A DNA stretch of 64,000 nucleotides from an uncultured Verrucomicrobiota bacterium (GTDB lineage: Bacteria > Verrucomicrobiota > Verrucomicrobiia > Limisphaerales > UBA9464): positions 1-64,000 of the forward strand of contig CAJAHH010000113.1 in NCBI GenBank assembly GCA_903939515.1, in the 5' to 3' direction. The first letter of the stretch is position 1. Each line of letters begins with the position of its first letter. The notes beneath the pieces are model-generated. The model was not told the origin of the DNA. It ran no database searches and saw only the letters and a list, made by a program, of their open reading frames with translations. Shown here piece by piece: positions 53,109 through 62,901 of the stretch. The position numbers and the translations under genes are program-made.

Positions 53109-54581
53109 ATGTTCGCCGTCATTCACCTCCCTCAGTTCGCACTCCAAGCCGCGCTGCGATTGTCACCCGAACTCTGGGGACAACCCGTCGCCCTGGTAGA
53201 CCCAGCGCGCACCACCCCGCTTGTCCTCGAAACAACCCCGCCCGCCCGGGACGCAGGTGTGGAACGGGGACAGACCGCCACCCAGGCGCTGGCACGCTGC
53301 ACCGGCATTCTCATCCGCCACCGCGCCCCCGCACGGGAGTCAGCCACCACCGACATCTTGCTCCAGTGTGCCTACGGCTTTTCTCCGCACCTAGAATCCA
53401 CCGCCCCGGGTCTGTGCACCCTAGACCTACGGGGACTGAGCCGGCTGCAGCCTCCCCAAACAGACGCGCTGCAGACCTGGGCCCAAGAGCTGCGATCGAG
53501 CCTCATAACCCAAGGACTCCACGCCCACATCGGCATCGCTACGACCCCAAACATGGCACGGCACGGCGCCCAATCCGGTGAGGCCGTACGCATCGTTACC
53601 GACGCCGCCGGTTTCATTGCATCCCTTCCACTGGCCGCACTCGAACCGTCCAGCGACACCGCTCGAATCCTCGCAGGCTGGGGGCTGCACACCGTGGGCC
53701 AACTACTCGCCCTGGATCCCAGTGCATTGACCGACCGACTAGGACTCGAAGCATTGGGGCTCTTGGCCGCGGCCTCCACACGGAACACCCGCCCCCTAAA
53801 CACCGTCCGACCTCCGGAAGTCTGGACCGAATCCTGGGATTTCGAAGAACCCGTAGAAACGCTCGAGCCCCTACTGTTTCTGCTACGCCGCTTCACCGAC
53901 ACCCTGTGCGCGCGGCTCGCACTGGCAGGCCGTGCGGCCGAACGCGTCGACTTGTCATTGCGACTCGAATCCGGGAACCGACTCGAGCGCCAACTCAACG
54001 TCCCGGAACCCACCCGCGACGCGGCCGTGCTTCAACGCTTACTAGCAACCCATCTCGACACCGTCCGCAGCGAAAGTGCGGTCGTGGGTTTGCAACTCAC
54101 GCTGGAGACCACCGTACCGGTCCAGCGGCAGTTCGGCCTGTTCGAAACAACACTCAAAGACCCGCGCCAGTTCCAGGAAACCCTCGGACGCATCGCCGCC
54201 ATTCTCGGTTCGGATCGTGTGGGTACGCCGGTAAGGCTCCAGCAGCACGGGATCGACGCCTTCCGATTAGTGCCTCCCGATTTCGAAGGAGTCCCTGCCC
54301 TATCCCAATCGCGTCCCGCTCTTCAGGCTCCCGGCCTGCGACGGCTTCGACCCGCCCCCACAGCCACTGTCGAATCGATCAACGGACGACCCGCATCGAT
54401 CCACTGCGCCATTGCCCACGGCCGACTGGTGGTGACCTTAGGCCCTTGGCGCGCCTCCGGACGCTGGTGGGAGAATGGAGCCTGGCAGCGCGAGGAATGG
54501 GATGCCACCACCCTGCGCGGACAAGTCCTGCGTCTGGTTCATCAGCCCGATGGATGGACGGTCGACGCCCTGCTCGACTGA
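53109..54581 (+). CDS. imuB: ImuB, catalytically inactive Y-family polymerase-like clamp adaptor
   Basis: A 490-residue Y-family-like protein starting FAVIHLPQFALQAALRLSPE. The metal-binding acidic residues of active DinB (DMDxFFA and the SIDE motif) are replaced here (HLPQFALQA; APGLCTLDLRGL), as expected for ImuB. It has GIATTPNMARHGAQ in the palm, and a beta-clamp-binding pentapeptide QFGLF at residues 341-345, which is how ImuB links DnaE2 to the sliding clamp. The ATG at 53109 matches the family N-terminus; an in-frame ATG at 53058 would overlap imuA by 20 bp. Confidence 0.92.
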   Translation: MFAVIHLPQFALQAALRLSPELWGQPVALVDPARTTPLVLETTPPARDAGVERGQTATQALARCTGILIRHRAPARESATTDILLQCAYGFSPHLESTAPGLCTLDLRGLSRLQPPQTDALQTWAQELRSSLITQGLHAHIGIATTPNMARHGAQSGEAVRIVTDAAGFIASLPLAALEPSSDTARILAGWGLHTVGQLLALDPSALTDRLGLEALGLLAAASTRNTRPLNTVRPPEVWTESWDFEEPVETLEPLLFLLRRFTDTLCARLALAGRAAERVDLSLRLESGNRLERQLNVPEPTRDAAVLQRLLATHLDTVRSESAVVGLQLTLETTVPVQRQFGLFETTLKDPRQFQETLGRIAAILGSDRVGTPVRLQQHGIDAFRLVPPDFEGVPALSQSRPALQAPGLRRLRPAPTATVESINGRPASIHCAIAHGRLVVTLGPWRASGRWWENGAWQREEWDATTLRGQVLRLVHQPDGWTVDALLD

Positions 54582-57500
54582 ACCCATCGATCCATTGGCT
54601 GCCACCGTTTCCAGTCCCGCCTACGTCGAACTGCACACCCGCAGCGCCTTTAGCTTCCTGCGTGGGGCCTCGTTGCCCGAAGAATTGGCCCGCACTGCCG
54701 CCAACCTCGGACTCCCTGCGCTGGCCGTGTGTGATCGCATGGGCCTCTACGGTGCACCGCGCGTCTTCGACACCGCCCGCGAACACGGCATCCGCCCCAT
54801 CATCGGCGCTGAATTAGCCATGGACGACGGCTCGGTCTTCCCGGTGCTGGTGCGCTCACGCGAAGGCTACCGCAACCTGTGTCGACTACTTTCCCAGGCA
54901 CATCTCCGGGCCGCCAAGAACGAAGCCACCCTCCGTTGGGAAGAACTCCCTGAATTCGCCGCGGGCCTCGTCGCACTCAGCGGCGATCGGGAGGGGCCGG
55001 CCCTACGAGCCATCCGCGCTGGACGAGATGCCGATGCGGCCTTGCGCCAACTCCTCCAAGCCTTTGGTGAAGGACACGTCTACGTCGAGATTCAGCGTCA
55101 ACGCCTCCGCGGCGAAACTCGCTGGAATCAGGCCCTTCAAGATTTGGCCGCTGCACACCGGATACCACTACTGGCTACGGGAGGAGTCAGCCAGGCCACC
55201 CCCGAGGGTCGAGAGGTGCTCGATGTCTTCGCCTGCCTCCGTCACCACACGCACCTCGACGCTGCGGGTACTCACCTGAGCATCAACGATGAAGCGCACC
55301 TCAAGCCCGCCGCCGCCATGGCTCGGCTCTTCAGTGACCTCCCGAAGGCAGTGGCCGAGACCGTGCGACTGGCCGAACGACTGGAGTTCACCCTAGAAGA
55401 CCTGGGCTATGAGTTCCCGCGTTACTCAGTGGGCCCCGGCGAAACCATGGAAGGCGTGCTGCGCGAGTGGACCTTCCGCGGTGCACGCACGCGCTACGGC
55501 GACGAGATCCCGGAGAAGGTGCGCCGGTTGCTAGAGAAAGAACTCTCCCTCATCGGACGCCTCGGGTTCTCCGGCTACTTCCTCATCGTCGCCGACATCG
55601 TCCGCTTCTGCCGCGACGAGGGTATCCTCGCGCAAGGACGCGGCAGTGCCGCCAACAGCGCCGTCTGCTTTTGTCTGGGGATCACCGCCGTCGACCCGAT
55701 CAAGTTTAACGTGCTCTTCGAGCGCTTCCTGTCGGAAAGCCGCAAGGGCTGGCCCGACATCGACATCGACCTGCCGAGCGGTGAACGCCGCGAACGGGTC
55801 ATCCAAGAGGTGTACCGACGCTACGGCCGTCACAGCGCCGCCATGACAGGCACGGTCATCACCTACCGCGGCCGCAGCGCCGCCCGCGAGATCGGCAAGG
55901 CTCTGAACCTGCCAACCGATGTGCTGGACCGTTTTTCGAGCCTGCAAGCCGGTGGTGATTTCCCGCACACCCTCGAACTCGAGGAGCAGATGCGCCAAGC
56001 AGGCCTGCCCGCCGAGCACCCTAGGGCCACCGCCTTCGCCCGACTTTGCCGCCGCATGCGCCGCCTGCCCCGGCACCTGGGTCAGCACTCCGGCGGGATG
56101 ATCTTGTGCCAGGGCGAACTGACCGGGATCGTTCCACTCGAAAACGCCTCCATGGCCGGTCGTGTCGTTGCTCAGTGGGACAAGGACGACTGCGAGGGAC
56201 TGGGCATCATCAAGGTCGATCTCCTGGGCTTAGGCATGATGGCCGTGCTTCAGGACACGATCACCCTGTCTGGGCAACGCGGCCGCCCGGTGGATCTGGC
56301 TCAGCTTCCCAAGGACGACCCCGACACCTACGCCCTCATGCAGCGGGCTGACACTATCGGTGTCTTCCAAATCGAGAGTCGCGCCCAAATGGCCACGCTG
56401 CCGCGCATGAAGCCCGCCTGCTTCTACGACCTAGTGATCGAGGTGGCCATCATCCGGCCCGGGCCCATCCAAGGTGATTTGGCCCATCCCTATTTGCGTC
56501 GCCGCAGCGGCCTCGAATCGGTGACCTACCTCGACCCCCGGCTCGAACCGATCCTCCAGCGCACCTTGGGTGTGCCGCTCTTTCAGGAGCAAATGTTGGA
56601 GATTGCCATGGTCATGGCTGACTTCAGCGGTGACGAAGCCGAGAATCTCCGCAAGGCCCTGAGCTTTCACCGTTCCGACGAGAAGATGGCCCTAGCCACG
56701 GCCAAGTTGCGCGAGTCCATGGCGCGCAAGGGCGTTGCCCCAAACGTCATCGACTCCATCGCCAAGACCGTGGGCTCTTTTGCTCTTTACGGATTTCCCG
56801 AATCGCACGCCATCAGCTTCGCGCTGCTGGCCTACGCCAGCGCCTACCTGAAGGTACACCGAACTCCAGAATTCTTCGCCGCGCTGCTCAACAACCAACC
56901 CATGGGGTTCTATGCGCCAGCCACGGTGGTGCAGGACGCCAAAAACCATGGAGTCGCCGTGCGACCGGTCTGCGCCGCACGCTCCGACTGGGAGACCCGC
57001 GTGGAATCCGACGGGTCGCTGCGCTTGGGTCTGAGCCTGGTCCAAGGCCTCACCGCCTCCCAGGCCGCCCGTCTGCTGAAGGAACGCGTTCGGAAGGCCT
57101 TCAATTCCCTGGACGATTTGAAGTCACGAAGTTCCCTCGGGCCCGAGGCCCTGCGTGCCCTAGCTTCCATTGGCGCACTCAATGCCTGGGCCACCGACCG
57201 TCGCTCAGCCCTGTGGCAGGCGGAACGCCCGCTGCGTCAGGAAGATTTGGGAGGAGGGCTCCCTGACGGTGGCGTCATGGACCGCCTCGAAGGCTTAGCC
57301 TCCCCGCTGAAACCCATGTCGCCCGAGGAGCGATTGGTCGCCGACTACGCCACACTCCGGCTTACCACAGGCCCTCATCCGATGGCCTTGCGCCGGGGCA
57401 CTTTGAAGAATGTTTGGCAAAGCGCCCAACTCCAGGAAGCTCCCGACGGCGCCCGCATCCGGGTGGCCGGGCAGGTGATTTGCCGTCAACGCCCCGGCAC

Positions 57501-57729
57501 CGCCAAGGGCGTGTGTTTCCTGAGCCTGGAAGACGAAACCGGCATCACCAACGCCATCGTCTCGCCCGAACTCTTCGAGACCGAGCGCCTGCGGATCAGC
57601 ACCGAGCCCTTCCTACTGGTCGAGGGCATCGTTCAACGCCGGCACGGCACGATCCATGTGCGCGCCTTACATCTCGAACGACTCCCCGATCACCACCTCC
57701 AGACGTCTGCCTCACACGATTTCGCCTGA
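54550..57729 (+). CDS. dnaE2: Error-prone DNA polymerase III alpha subunit (ImuC)
   Basis: About 1059 residues. An N-terminal PHP domain reads YVELHTRSAFSFLRGASLPEELARTAANLGL. The C-family palm follows, with PDIDID at 402-407 carrying the catalytic Asp pair. The fingers contain GRGSAANSAVCFCLGIT and the thumb QHSGGMILC. A C-terminal OB domain (IRVAGQVICRQRPGTAKGVCFLSLEDETG) ends the protein, and the tau-binding tail of DnaE1 is absent, as in DnaE2. The start is uncertain: ATG at 54550 overlaps imuB by 32 bp; TTG at 54595 lies after its stop. It performs lesion bypass and SOS mutagenesis together with ImuA and ImuB. Confidence 0.94.
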   Translation: MDGRSTPCSTEPIDPLAATVSSPAYVELHTRSAFSFLRGASLPEELARTAANLGLPALAVCDRMGLYGAPRVFDTAREHGIRPIIGAELAMDDGSVFPVLVRSREGYRNLCRLLSQAHLRAAKNEATLRWEELPEFAAGLVALSGDREGPALRAIRAGRDADAALRQLLQAFGEGHVYVEIQRQRLRGETRWNQALQDLAAAHRIPLLATGGVSQATPEGREVLDVFACLRHHTHLDAAGTHLSINDEAHLKPAAAMARLFSDLPKAVAETVRLAERLEFTLEDLGYEFPRYSVGPGETMEGVLREWTFRGARTRYGDEIPEKVRRLLEKELSLIGRLGFSGYFLIVADIVRFCRDEGILAQGRGSAANSAVCFCLGITAVDPIKFNVLFERFLSESRKGWPDIDIDLPSGERRERVIQEVYRRYGRHSAAMTGTVITYRGRSAAREIGKALNLPTDVLDRFSSLQAGGDFPHTLELEEQMRQAGLPAEHPRATAFARLCRRMRRLPRHLGQHSGGMILCQGELTGIVPLENASMAGRVVAQWDKDDCEGLGIIKVDLLGLGMMAVLQDTITLSGQRGRPVDLAQLPKDDPDTYALMQRADTIGVFQIESRAQMATLPRMKPACFYDLVIEVAIIRPGPIQGDLAHPYLRRRSGLESVTYLDPRLEPILQRTLGVPLFQEQMLEIAMVMADFSGDEAENLRKALSFHRSDEKMALATAKLRESMARKGVAPNVIDSIAKTVGSFALYGFPESHAISFALLAYASAYLKVHRTPEFFAALLNNQPMGFYAPATVVQDAKNHGVAVRPVCAARSDWETRVESDGSLRLGLSLVQGLTASQAARLLKERVRKAFNSLDDLKSRSSLGPEALRALASIGALNAWATDRRSALWQAERPLRQEDLGGGLPDGGVMDRLEGLASPLKPMSPEERLVADYATLRLTTGPHPMALRRGTLKNVWQSAQLQEAPDGARIRVAGQVICRQRPGTAKGVCFLSLEDETGITNAIVSPELFETERLRISTEPFLLVEGIVQRRHGTIHVRALHLERLPDHHLQTSASHDFA

Positions 57730-57797
57730 GCCAGAATGATTCGATGGAATCGTTCCAGCTAAGAACCTGTCTGGAAAATCCTGAAGAGCAGAACCAC

Positions 57798-59948
57798 TCA
57801 CCGCGATCTCAACCGGAACAGTCGACCTGAGTTCGTCGCGCTGGTGGACCACTGAAAACGAACACCGTCGTTCAACGGGGTTCCAACCACCCCACGCCAT
57901 TGCCGGGGCAAATCCAGAGTCGATTCCTGCAACTCCACCGCGGTGGCCAGTGACGACCAACTCAACACCCAAAGGTCATCGCCGAAGCCGGTGAGTTCCA
58001 GACGCAGGGGAACTGCGGTCACCGAAACGGCGGCGCGGTTGTCCGTGACATCCACATCCGGCGTGAGCGTGCTGGCTACCCACTCGAATCGCGTGAGGGC
58101 CTCCACCGGGATCCGGACGCGGATGAGCGCGGTCCACTCCGACTTAGCGGGCAAGGTGCCGATAATAAAACTCACTCCGGTGGCGCCGGTTTGAAAACTG
58201 CCACCGTCTCCCAGCGTCGCTCCCAGAAACTCCGCCGAACTCGGTAGGTTGAGGCTGCCCGTAATATTAGTGGCCGGCAGCGGCCCCAAATTGCGGGCCT
58301 TGAGGCTCAGACGGAACTCCGATCCCACGACCACGGGTTCCGCCGAGGACGCAAGGGAGACATCAAAATCAGCCGCGGTTCCCACGAGGAAATCCTGCGC
58401 TGAGACAGCCGCCCCGGCTGCCGTCTCCACGGTGATCCGACCACTGACGGCACCCACAGGAACCCGGGCCAGCAACCCGTTGGTCGTTGCGCTGACCACC
58501 GAGGCCGCCACCCCGCTGAACCGCACGATCGCCGGCAAGCCTAGGTCCACACCGACGATACGCACATCCGTACCCACCCCGCCCAAGGCCGGAGAAAACC
58601 CGCTGATCACCGGAACCGGCCCTTGAACGGAAATCGGTCCGCCGGAGGCTTCACCCCCGGGCGTCACCACCCTGACCCATCCTGAAGAAGCACCCTCCGG
58701 CACCAGGGCCGTGACGCGGCGATTGTCCACGACCGTGAAGACTTTCGCCGCAAGCCGGTTGGTTCCAAAGAGGACGGCCGATGCTCCCAAGAGATTGGTC
58801 CCGCTCAGCGTCACGGTCTCTCCGACCTTCACAAGGTTCGGATTGACGGTGCTCAGTTGCGGGGACGCATGAAACAAAGTTGAGGACTCATCAGTCCCAG
58901 AACTTCCTGAAACCGTCACAAATCCGGTTCCCGCACCGAAGGGCACCTTGACCGTCACTTGCGTGGCCGTGACGGACACCGGCGTCGCCGGAGCTCCGCC
59001 GAAGATCACCTGCGTCACACTCGAAAACCCTGAACCACTGAGAGTCACAAGCGTCCCCGCCGCACCGTTGGATGGAGAAAACCCAGTGATCCGAGGCATC
59101 AGGACAAAGTTGGACACCGTGATGAAACGCCCTCCCGGCGACTCCAAAGTCAACGGTGCGGCCGCCGGCGCTCCCGACGGGACGACCACCGTCATGAGCG
59201 TGTTGGATACCACCGTGAAATTGGTCGTGCTGACTCCACCGAAGGAAACCGAAGACACCGCGCGAAAGCTGCGACCACTCAAGGTGAGAGTTTCGCCGAC
59301 CCGAGCCCGAGACGTGAAGGCCGTGACCCAAGGCGCGAGGTAGAAGTAGCCACTGGTCATCGTCGCACCGGCATTGTTGGTCACAGTGATGGGGCCCGTC
59401 ATGGCTCCGGGCGGCACCACCACCGAAACGGAACCTTCCGTCACGGTGTCCCAACCAGCCCGAATGCCGTCAAAGAACACGCCCAAGCGGTAGTTGGGAT
59501 CCCCGGGATCCAGAAAGTTGGAACCAGTGAGTGCCACGGAGTCTCCGGGAACACCACGCACCTTGTCGGCATCGGTGAAGGCACCGTTGCGGGCGAACCG
59601 CTGCACCACCGGCGGCAACTGGAAATTCCAAGGTGTCTGAGTTTGACCGAACGCATTTTCAACAAAGATCGGCCCAATGGTTGCCCCCAGGGGGACCCGC
59701 ACTGAAACCTGATAGTACCCCAGTCCCAGAGATCGGATGGACTCCACGGTGGCCGGCGTAAAGTTGAAGGTGACCGCCGTCAGGGGAGGATTGAGGAAAT
59801 TGAGCCCAGTGATAGCAATGAGCGCCCCAGGCTGAGCACGGTTGGTGGAAATAGCCGTCAACTGTGGAGCCCCCTGCCCCAGCAGAACTAGGGCACCCCA
59901 TCCGCACCAGGCCCAAAGGAGGGCCATCCAAGAACAGCATCGATTCAT
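57798..59948 (-). CDS. Secreted IPT/TIG-repeat protein with DUF11-like domain and C-terminal module
   Basis: A 716-residue exported protein with signal peptide MNRCCSWMALLWAWCGWGALVLLGQG. Six IPT/TIG units of about 85 residues follow (about 28-505). Each begins PxhTxFSP-like (for example PRITGFSPSNGAAGTLVTLSGSGFSSVTQVIFGG and PVISGFSPALGGVGTDVRIVG). Then comes a DUF11/CARDB-like beta domain (about 510-625, DFDVSLASSAEPVVVGSEF and TLTPDVDVTDNRA). The last 70 residues end RLFRLRSR and match the module found in other secreted proteins here. It is presumably an extracellular binding or scaffold protein. It is convergent with dnaE2. Confidence 0.88.
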   Translation of the reverse strand: MNRCCSWMALLWAWCGWGALVLLGQGAPQLTAISTNRAQPGALIAITGLNFLNPPLTAVTFNFTPATVESIRSLGLGYYQVSVRVPLGATIGPIFVENAFGQTQTPWNFQLPPVVQRFARNGAFTDADKVRGVPGDSVALTGSNFLDPGDPNYRLGVFFDGIRAGWDTVTEGSVSVVVPPGAMTGPITVTNNAGATMTSGYFYLAPWVTAFTSRARVGETLTLSGRSFRAVSSVSFGGVSTTNFTVVSNTLMTVVVPSGAPAAAPLTLESPGGRFITVSNFVLMPRITGFSPSNGAAGTLVTLSGSGFSSVTQVIFGGAPATPVSVTATQVTVKVPFGAGTGFVTVSGSSGTDESSTLFHASPQLSTVNPNLVKVGETVTLSGTNLLGASAVLFGTNRLAAKVFTVVDNRRVTALVPEGASSGWVRVVTPGGEASGGPISVQGPVPVISGFSPALGGVGTDVRIVGVDLGLPAIVRFSGVAASVVSATTNGLLARVPVGAVSGRITVETAAGAAVSAQDFLVGTAADFDVSLASSAEPVVVGSEFRLSLKARNLGPLPATNITGSLNLPSSAEFLGATLGDGGSFQTGATGVSFIIGTLPAKSEWTALIRVRIPVEALTRFEWVASTLTPDVDVTDNRAAVSVTAVPLRLELTGFGDDLWVLSWSSLATAVELQESTLDLPRQWRGVVGTPLNDGVRFQWSTSATNSGRLFRLRSR

Positions 59949-60354
59949 GACTGATGAGTGTGTCCGTCGTCTGTCGCAAAACGAATATCACCGACGACAA
60001 CGACAAGAACGATGAGTTCATCTTCACCGGCAGACGTCAAAATTCACACCCCGAATCCGGGACCATGGGCATAAAAATCACACCTCTCTGATCCCTTGAA
60101 TAAGGGCCTATTAACTACGTCTCACCCCCACAACCGTGAATACTCAGACCCCTGACGGCAGCCTTCCTTGCGAAGGCACCCCGTCCCGGCCAGCAAGACT
60201 TCTCCGTTGGTCCCCCAAGGGATTTCCCGTCATCGGGGTCCAGTCACGTTCCTAGATTATTCTCCAACCCCAAGAACGAACCTTCATCGGGAGGCTCGCG
60301 ACCCTTGGATCGACTTTTCCCTCAAAATACCTGTCTCTAACCGCTCTGAACACA
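59949..60354. other. 406-bp divergent intergenic region
   Basis: Between the TIG-repeat gene (minus) and the DUF6600 gene (plus). No gene is seen. It contains short dyads: CCCTT-GAAT-AAGGG at 60093-60106 and GCCTTC-CTTGC-GAAGGC at 60161-60177. An AT-rich patch near 60070-60120 could hold a promoter. Confidence 0.55.
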
Positions 60355-62871
60355 ATGAATGCCTCGTTCATGCGTCCATCCCGCAACACCCTTGGGCTGA
60401 TCTTGCTCTGTTTGGGAACCACCGTTGGATGCGACACCGGGTCGAAGACCGTGGTCCACACCGCACCACCAGCACCGACCGTGAGGACTGTGGTCGTCCA
60501 AGCCCCCTCGGTTCCGGCAGCCTTGGGCAACCGATCCACTCCCGTAGTGGATTCAGCGATCTCATCAACCCCAACGCCACCGCCTCCGCAACCCACTCCT
60601 GCCCCGGTGGCCCAACCGCCAGCCCCGATAGACCCCTCGGCCTCGGTGGCAGTTTTGGTTCCGCCGCCCCTGCCCGGCCCAGTGGCCGATGTGGTGCAAC
60701 TCACCCGTGGTGGGCTCGACGAAGGCGTGGTCAGTGAATATATCTCCAATATCCAGGAACCGTTCGCTCTCGGTGCCAGCCAGATCGTCTATCTGAATGA
60801 TTTAGGGGTGTCCTCCAATATCATCCATGTACTGATGCGCAAGGCGGTCGCGATCCGACCGGAAAGCCCAGCACCCGCCCCTCCGAGCGCCTCAGCACCC
60901 GCGATTGCCCAGTCGATCCCCACGAACGTAGCCCCGCCGCCGGTGGCTCCGACGGGGATCCCGACCACCACCTTCGAAGGCACGCCGCCGCCACCGCCCT
61001 CCTCGACCATTGTTGTCCCTGCACCGGCAGCCCAGACCGTTGTCAACCAGCAGGTCTTCTATCAATCCCTCTCCCCCTATGGCAGTTGGATGGAAGTCCC
61101 TGGCTACGGATGGTGCTGGCGCCCGTCGGCCTCGGTGGCCAACCCGACATGGCAACCCTACTGCGACGGTGGCTCGTGGCTGTGGACCGATGCGGGTTGG
61201 TATTGGAACTCGACCTACACTTGGGGCTGGGCTCCGTACCATTATGGCCGCTGGCATCAGCATTCCAGCTTCGGTTGGGTGTGGAATCCAGGTTATGACT
61301 GGGCACCGGCCTGGGTCGCTTGGCGCAGCTCCCCGAGCTACTGCGGCTGGGCTCCGCTGCCTCCGGAATGCCGATGGAGCGCCAACGTGGGTTTCTCGTG
61401 GGTCAATGGCCGCACGGCCGTCAGTATCGGGTTTGGCATCGGCACAGCGGCCTGGTATGCGACGACCTGGGACCGTTTCGGTGATCACCACCTTTATCAT
61501 CATCGACTGCCGCGCCATCAAGCCGAGCGTTTCGTTCGCGATAGCAACGTCCAGGTGGCCAGCGGTCAGGGCGTGAACATCCGTGGCAACAACAACACGG
61601 TGATTATCAACAACGGGATTTCCCGAGAGGAAGTCCAGAAGCACAGTCGCGAGGAGATCCGGCGCACGGAACTCCGCGACGTCAACAGCCCGGCGGCCGC
61701 TCAAGCCTTCGCCAACTCGCGACCCAACCCCTCGGGGGGCCGGCCTGCCGAGGTGGCTGTGTACCGCCCGGCAGTGCCGACCCATGCTTCACGCCCGCCA
61801 GAATCGGTCCTCAAGCGACCGGAAGTTTCGCGATTGGCTCCCAACCCAAACTCCGCCGGCCTGCCAGATCGCATCGGCATCTCACCTCTGAATTCTCGAC
61901 CGCTGGTGGTTCCATCGGCCGGTGGCTCGCTGAGCCCCAACCGGCCGGCCAACATCCCGTCTGCCAACGTGGCACCCTCCTCGTCTCCCGGCCGGCCCGC
62001 ACCCCTCCCAACAAGCAGTCCGACGGAACGATTGACGCAGACGCTGCCCCCCACGACGCGTCCCGGAAGCGGAGGCGGCACACCCACCGCCGTGGCACCG
62101 AAGAGTTTGGGGAACCCTCGCACCACGCCCACCACGCCCACCCCCAGCGCAACCCCATCGCGCCCGCCCGAATCCCGCAGCGCGCCCATTCCGCGTGCAG
62201 TGCCGACGGAGCCCGCCTCGCCCCTCGGCGCGCCGAGCCCGGGGTCCGCTTCCCGAATCCCCACCGCCCGATCCGGGTCCGGAGTTGAATCCGGGTCCCG
62301 CCCCACTCCGGTGACGACCTCACGCCCGTCGGTGATCCCAGCAAACCCGACGCCCAACGCATCAACCCCGGCCCCCTCGGTACGATCGACCCCCTCGCAG
62401 TCTGCGGCTCCGGTTTCGCGCCCCATTTTCATTCCGAATGCGAGTGTCTCTTCCCGGCCTGCGGCAAATCCCTCGGCGGCCCCGGCCCCCTCGACGCCCT
62501 CGGCACCGCCGGTTTCGCGTCAGGAGTCCTTCCGACCTACTGCGCCCGCACCCTCAGCGAGCTTCCCCCCCAATGTGCAGACGCGCCCGGCACCCACCGC
62601 ATCGCAGTTCGCTCCAAGCCCGTCTCCCGCCCCCAACGTGGCTCCAGCACAGCGCCCTACACCTAGCCCGGCTCCTTCGTTCCAACCTTCTCCCCGGCCC
62701 GCACCGTCAGCCGCTCCGGCCCCGTCTCCCCCCCCCAACGTGGCTCCAGCACCACGCCCTACGCCAAGCCAGGCTCCTTCGTTCCAACCCTCTCCCCGGC
62801 CTGCACCGTCAGCCGCTCCAAGCCCGGCTCCCTCGGGGCGGCCAGGTCCACGTGGGCCAATAGAACGGTAA
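60355..62871 (+). CDS. DUF6600 Trp/Tyr-rich protein with proline-rich tail, possible lipoprotein
   Basis: An 838-residue exported protein. The N-terminus MRPSRNTLGLILLCLGTTVGC (from residue 6) resembles a lipoprotein signal with a weak lipobox. A Pro-rich linker precedes a small helical segment (about 105-155, VVQLTRGGLDEGVVSEYISNIQ). The DUF6600 domain lies at about 235-345, rich in Trp, Tyr and Gly (YGSWMEVPGYGWCWRPS, GWAPYHYGRWHQ, GYDWAPAWVAWR). A His-rich patch (HHLYHHRLPRHQ) follows. From about residue 430 to the end the protein is Pro/Ser/Ala-rich and disordered, ending with two 34-residue repeats. The function of DUF6600 is unknown to me. The tail could cross the peptidoglycan or exopolymer. 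Confidence 0.82.
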   Translation: MNASFMRPSRNTLGLILLCLGTTVGCDTGSKTVVHTAPPAPTVRTVVVQAPSVPAALGNRSTPVVDSAISSTPTPPPPQPTPAPVAQPPAPIDPSASVAVLVPPPLPGPVADVVQLTRGGLDEGVVSEYISNIQEPFALGASQIVYLNDLGVSSNIIHVLMRKAVAIRPESPAPAPPSASAPAIAQSIPTNVAPPPVAPTGIPTTTFEGTPPPPPSSTIVVPAPAAQTVVNQQVFYQSLSPYGSWMEVPGYGWCWRPSASVANPTWQPYCDGGSWLWTDAGWYWNSTYTWGWAPYHYGRWHQHSSFGWVWNPGYDWAPAWVAWRSSPSYCGWAPLPPECRWSANVGFSWVNGRTAVSIGFGIGTAAWYATTWDRFGDHHLYHHRLPRHQAERFVRDSNVQVASGQGVNIRGNNNTVIINNGISREEVQKHSREEIRRTELRDVNSPAAAQAFANSRPNPSGGRPAEVAVYRPAVPTHASRPPESVLKRPEVSRLAPNPNSAGLPDRIGISPLNSRPLVVPSAGGSLSPNRPANIPSANVAPSSSPGRPAPLPTSSPTERLTQTLPPTTRPGSGGGTPTAVAPKSLGNPRTTPTTPTPSATPSRPPESRSAPIPRAVPTEPASPLGAPSPGSASRIPTARSGSGVESGSRPTPVTTSRPSVIPANPTPNASTPAPSVRSTPSQSAAPVSRPIFIPNASVSSRPAANPSAAPAPSTPSAPPVSRQESFRPTAPAPSASFPPNVQTRPAPTASQFAPSPSPAPNVAPAQRPTPSPAPSFQPSPRPAPSAAPAPSPPPNVAPAPRPTPSQAPSFQPSPRPAPSAAPSPAPSGRPGPRGPIER
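62621..62824 (+). repeat. 102-bp tandem repeat inside the DUF6600 gene, two units
   Basis: Units at 62621 and 62723 each encode 34 residues with the core PNVAPA-RPTPS-APSFQPSPRPAPSAAP. The nucleotide sequences are highly similar with scattered, mostly third-position changes, which indicates in-frame duplication kept under selection for the peptide. Confidence 0.8.
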
Positions 62872-62901
62872 CCCCTACCAACACACGCATCATCCCTGAG
62901 C

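Noticed and set aside
52159-53199. Plus-strand frame of 346 codons over imuA
   Set aside because: It is out of frame with imuA, Pro/Arg-rich and without motifs.
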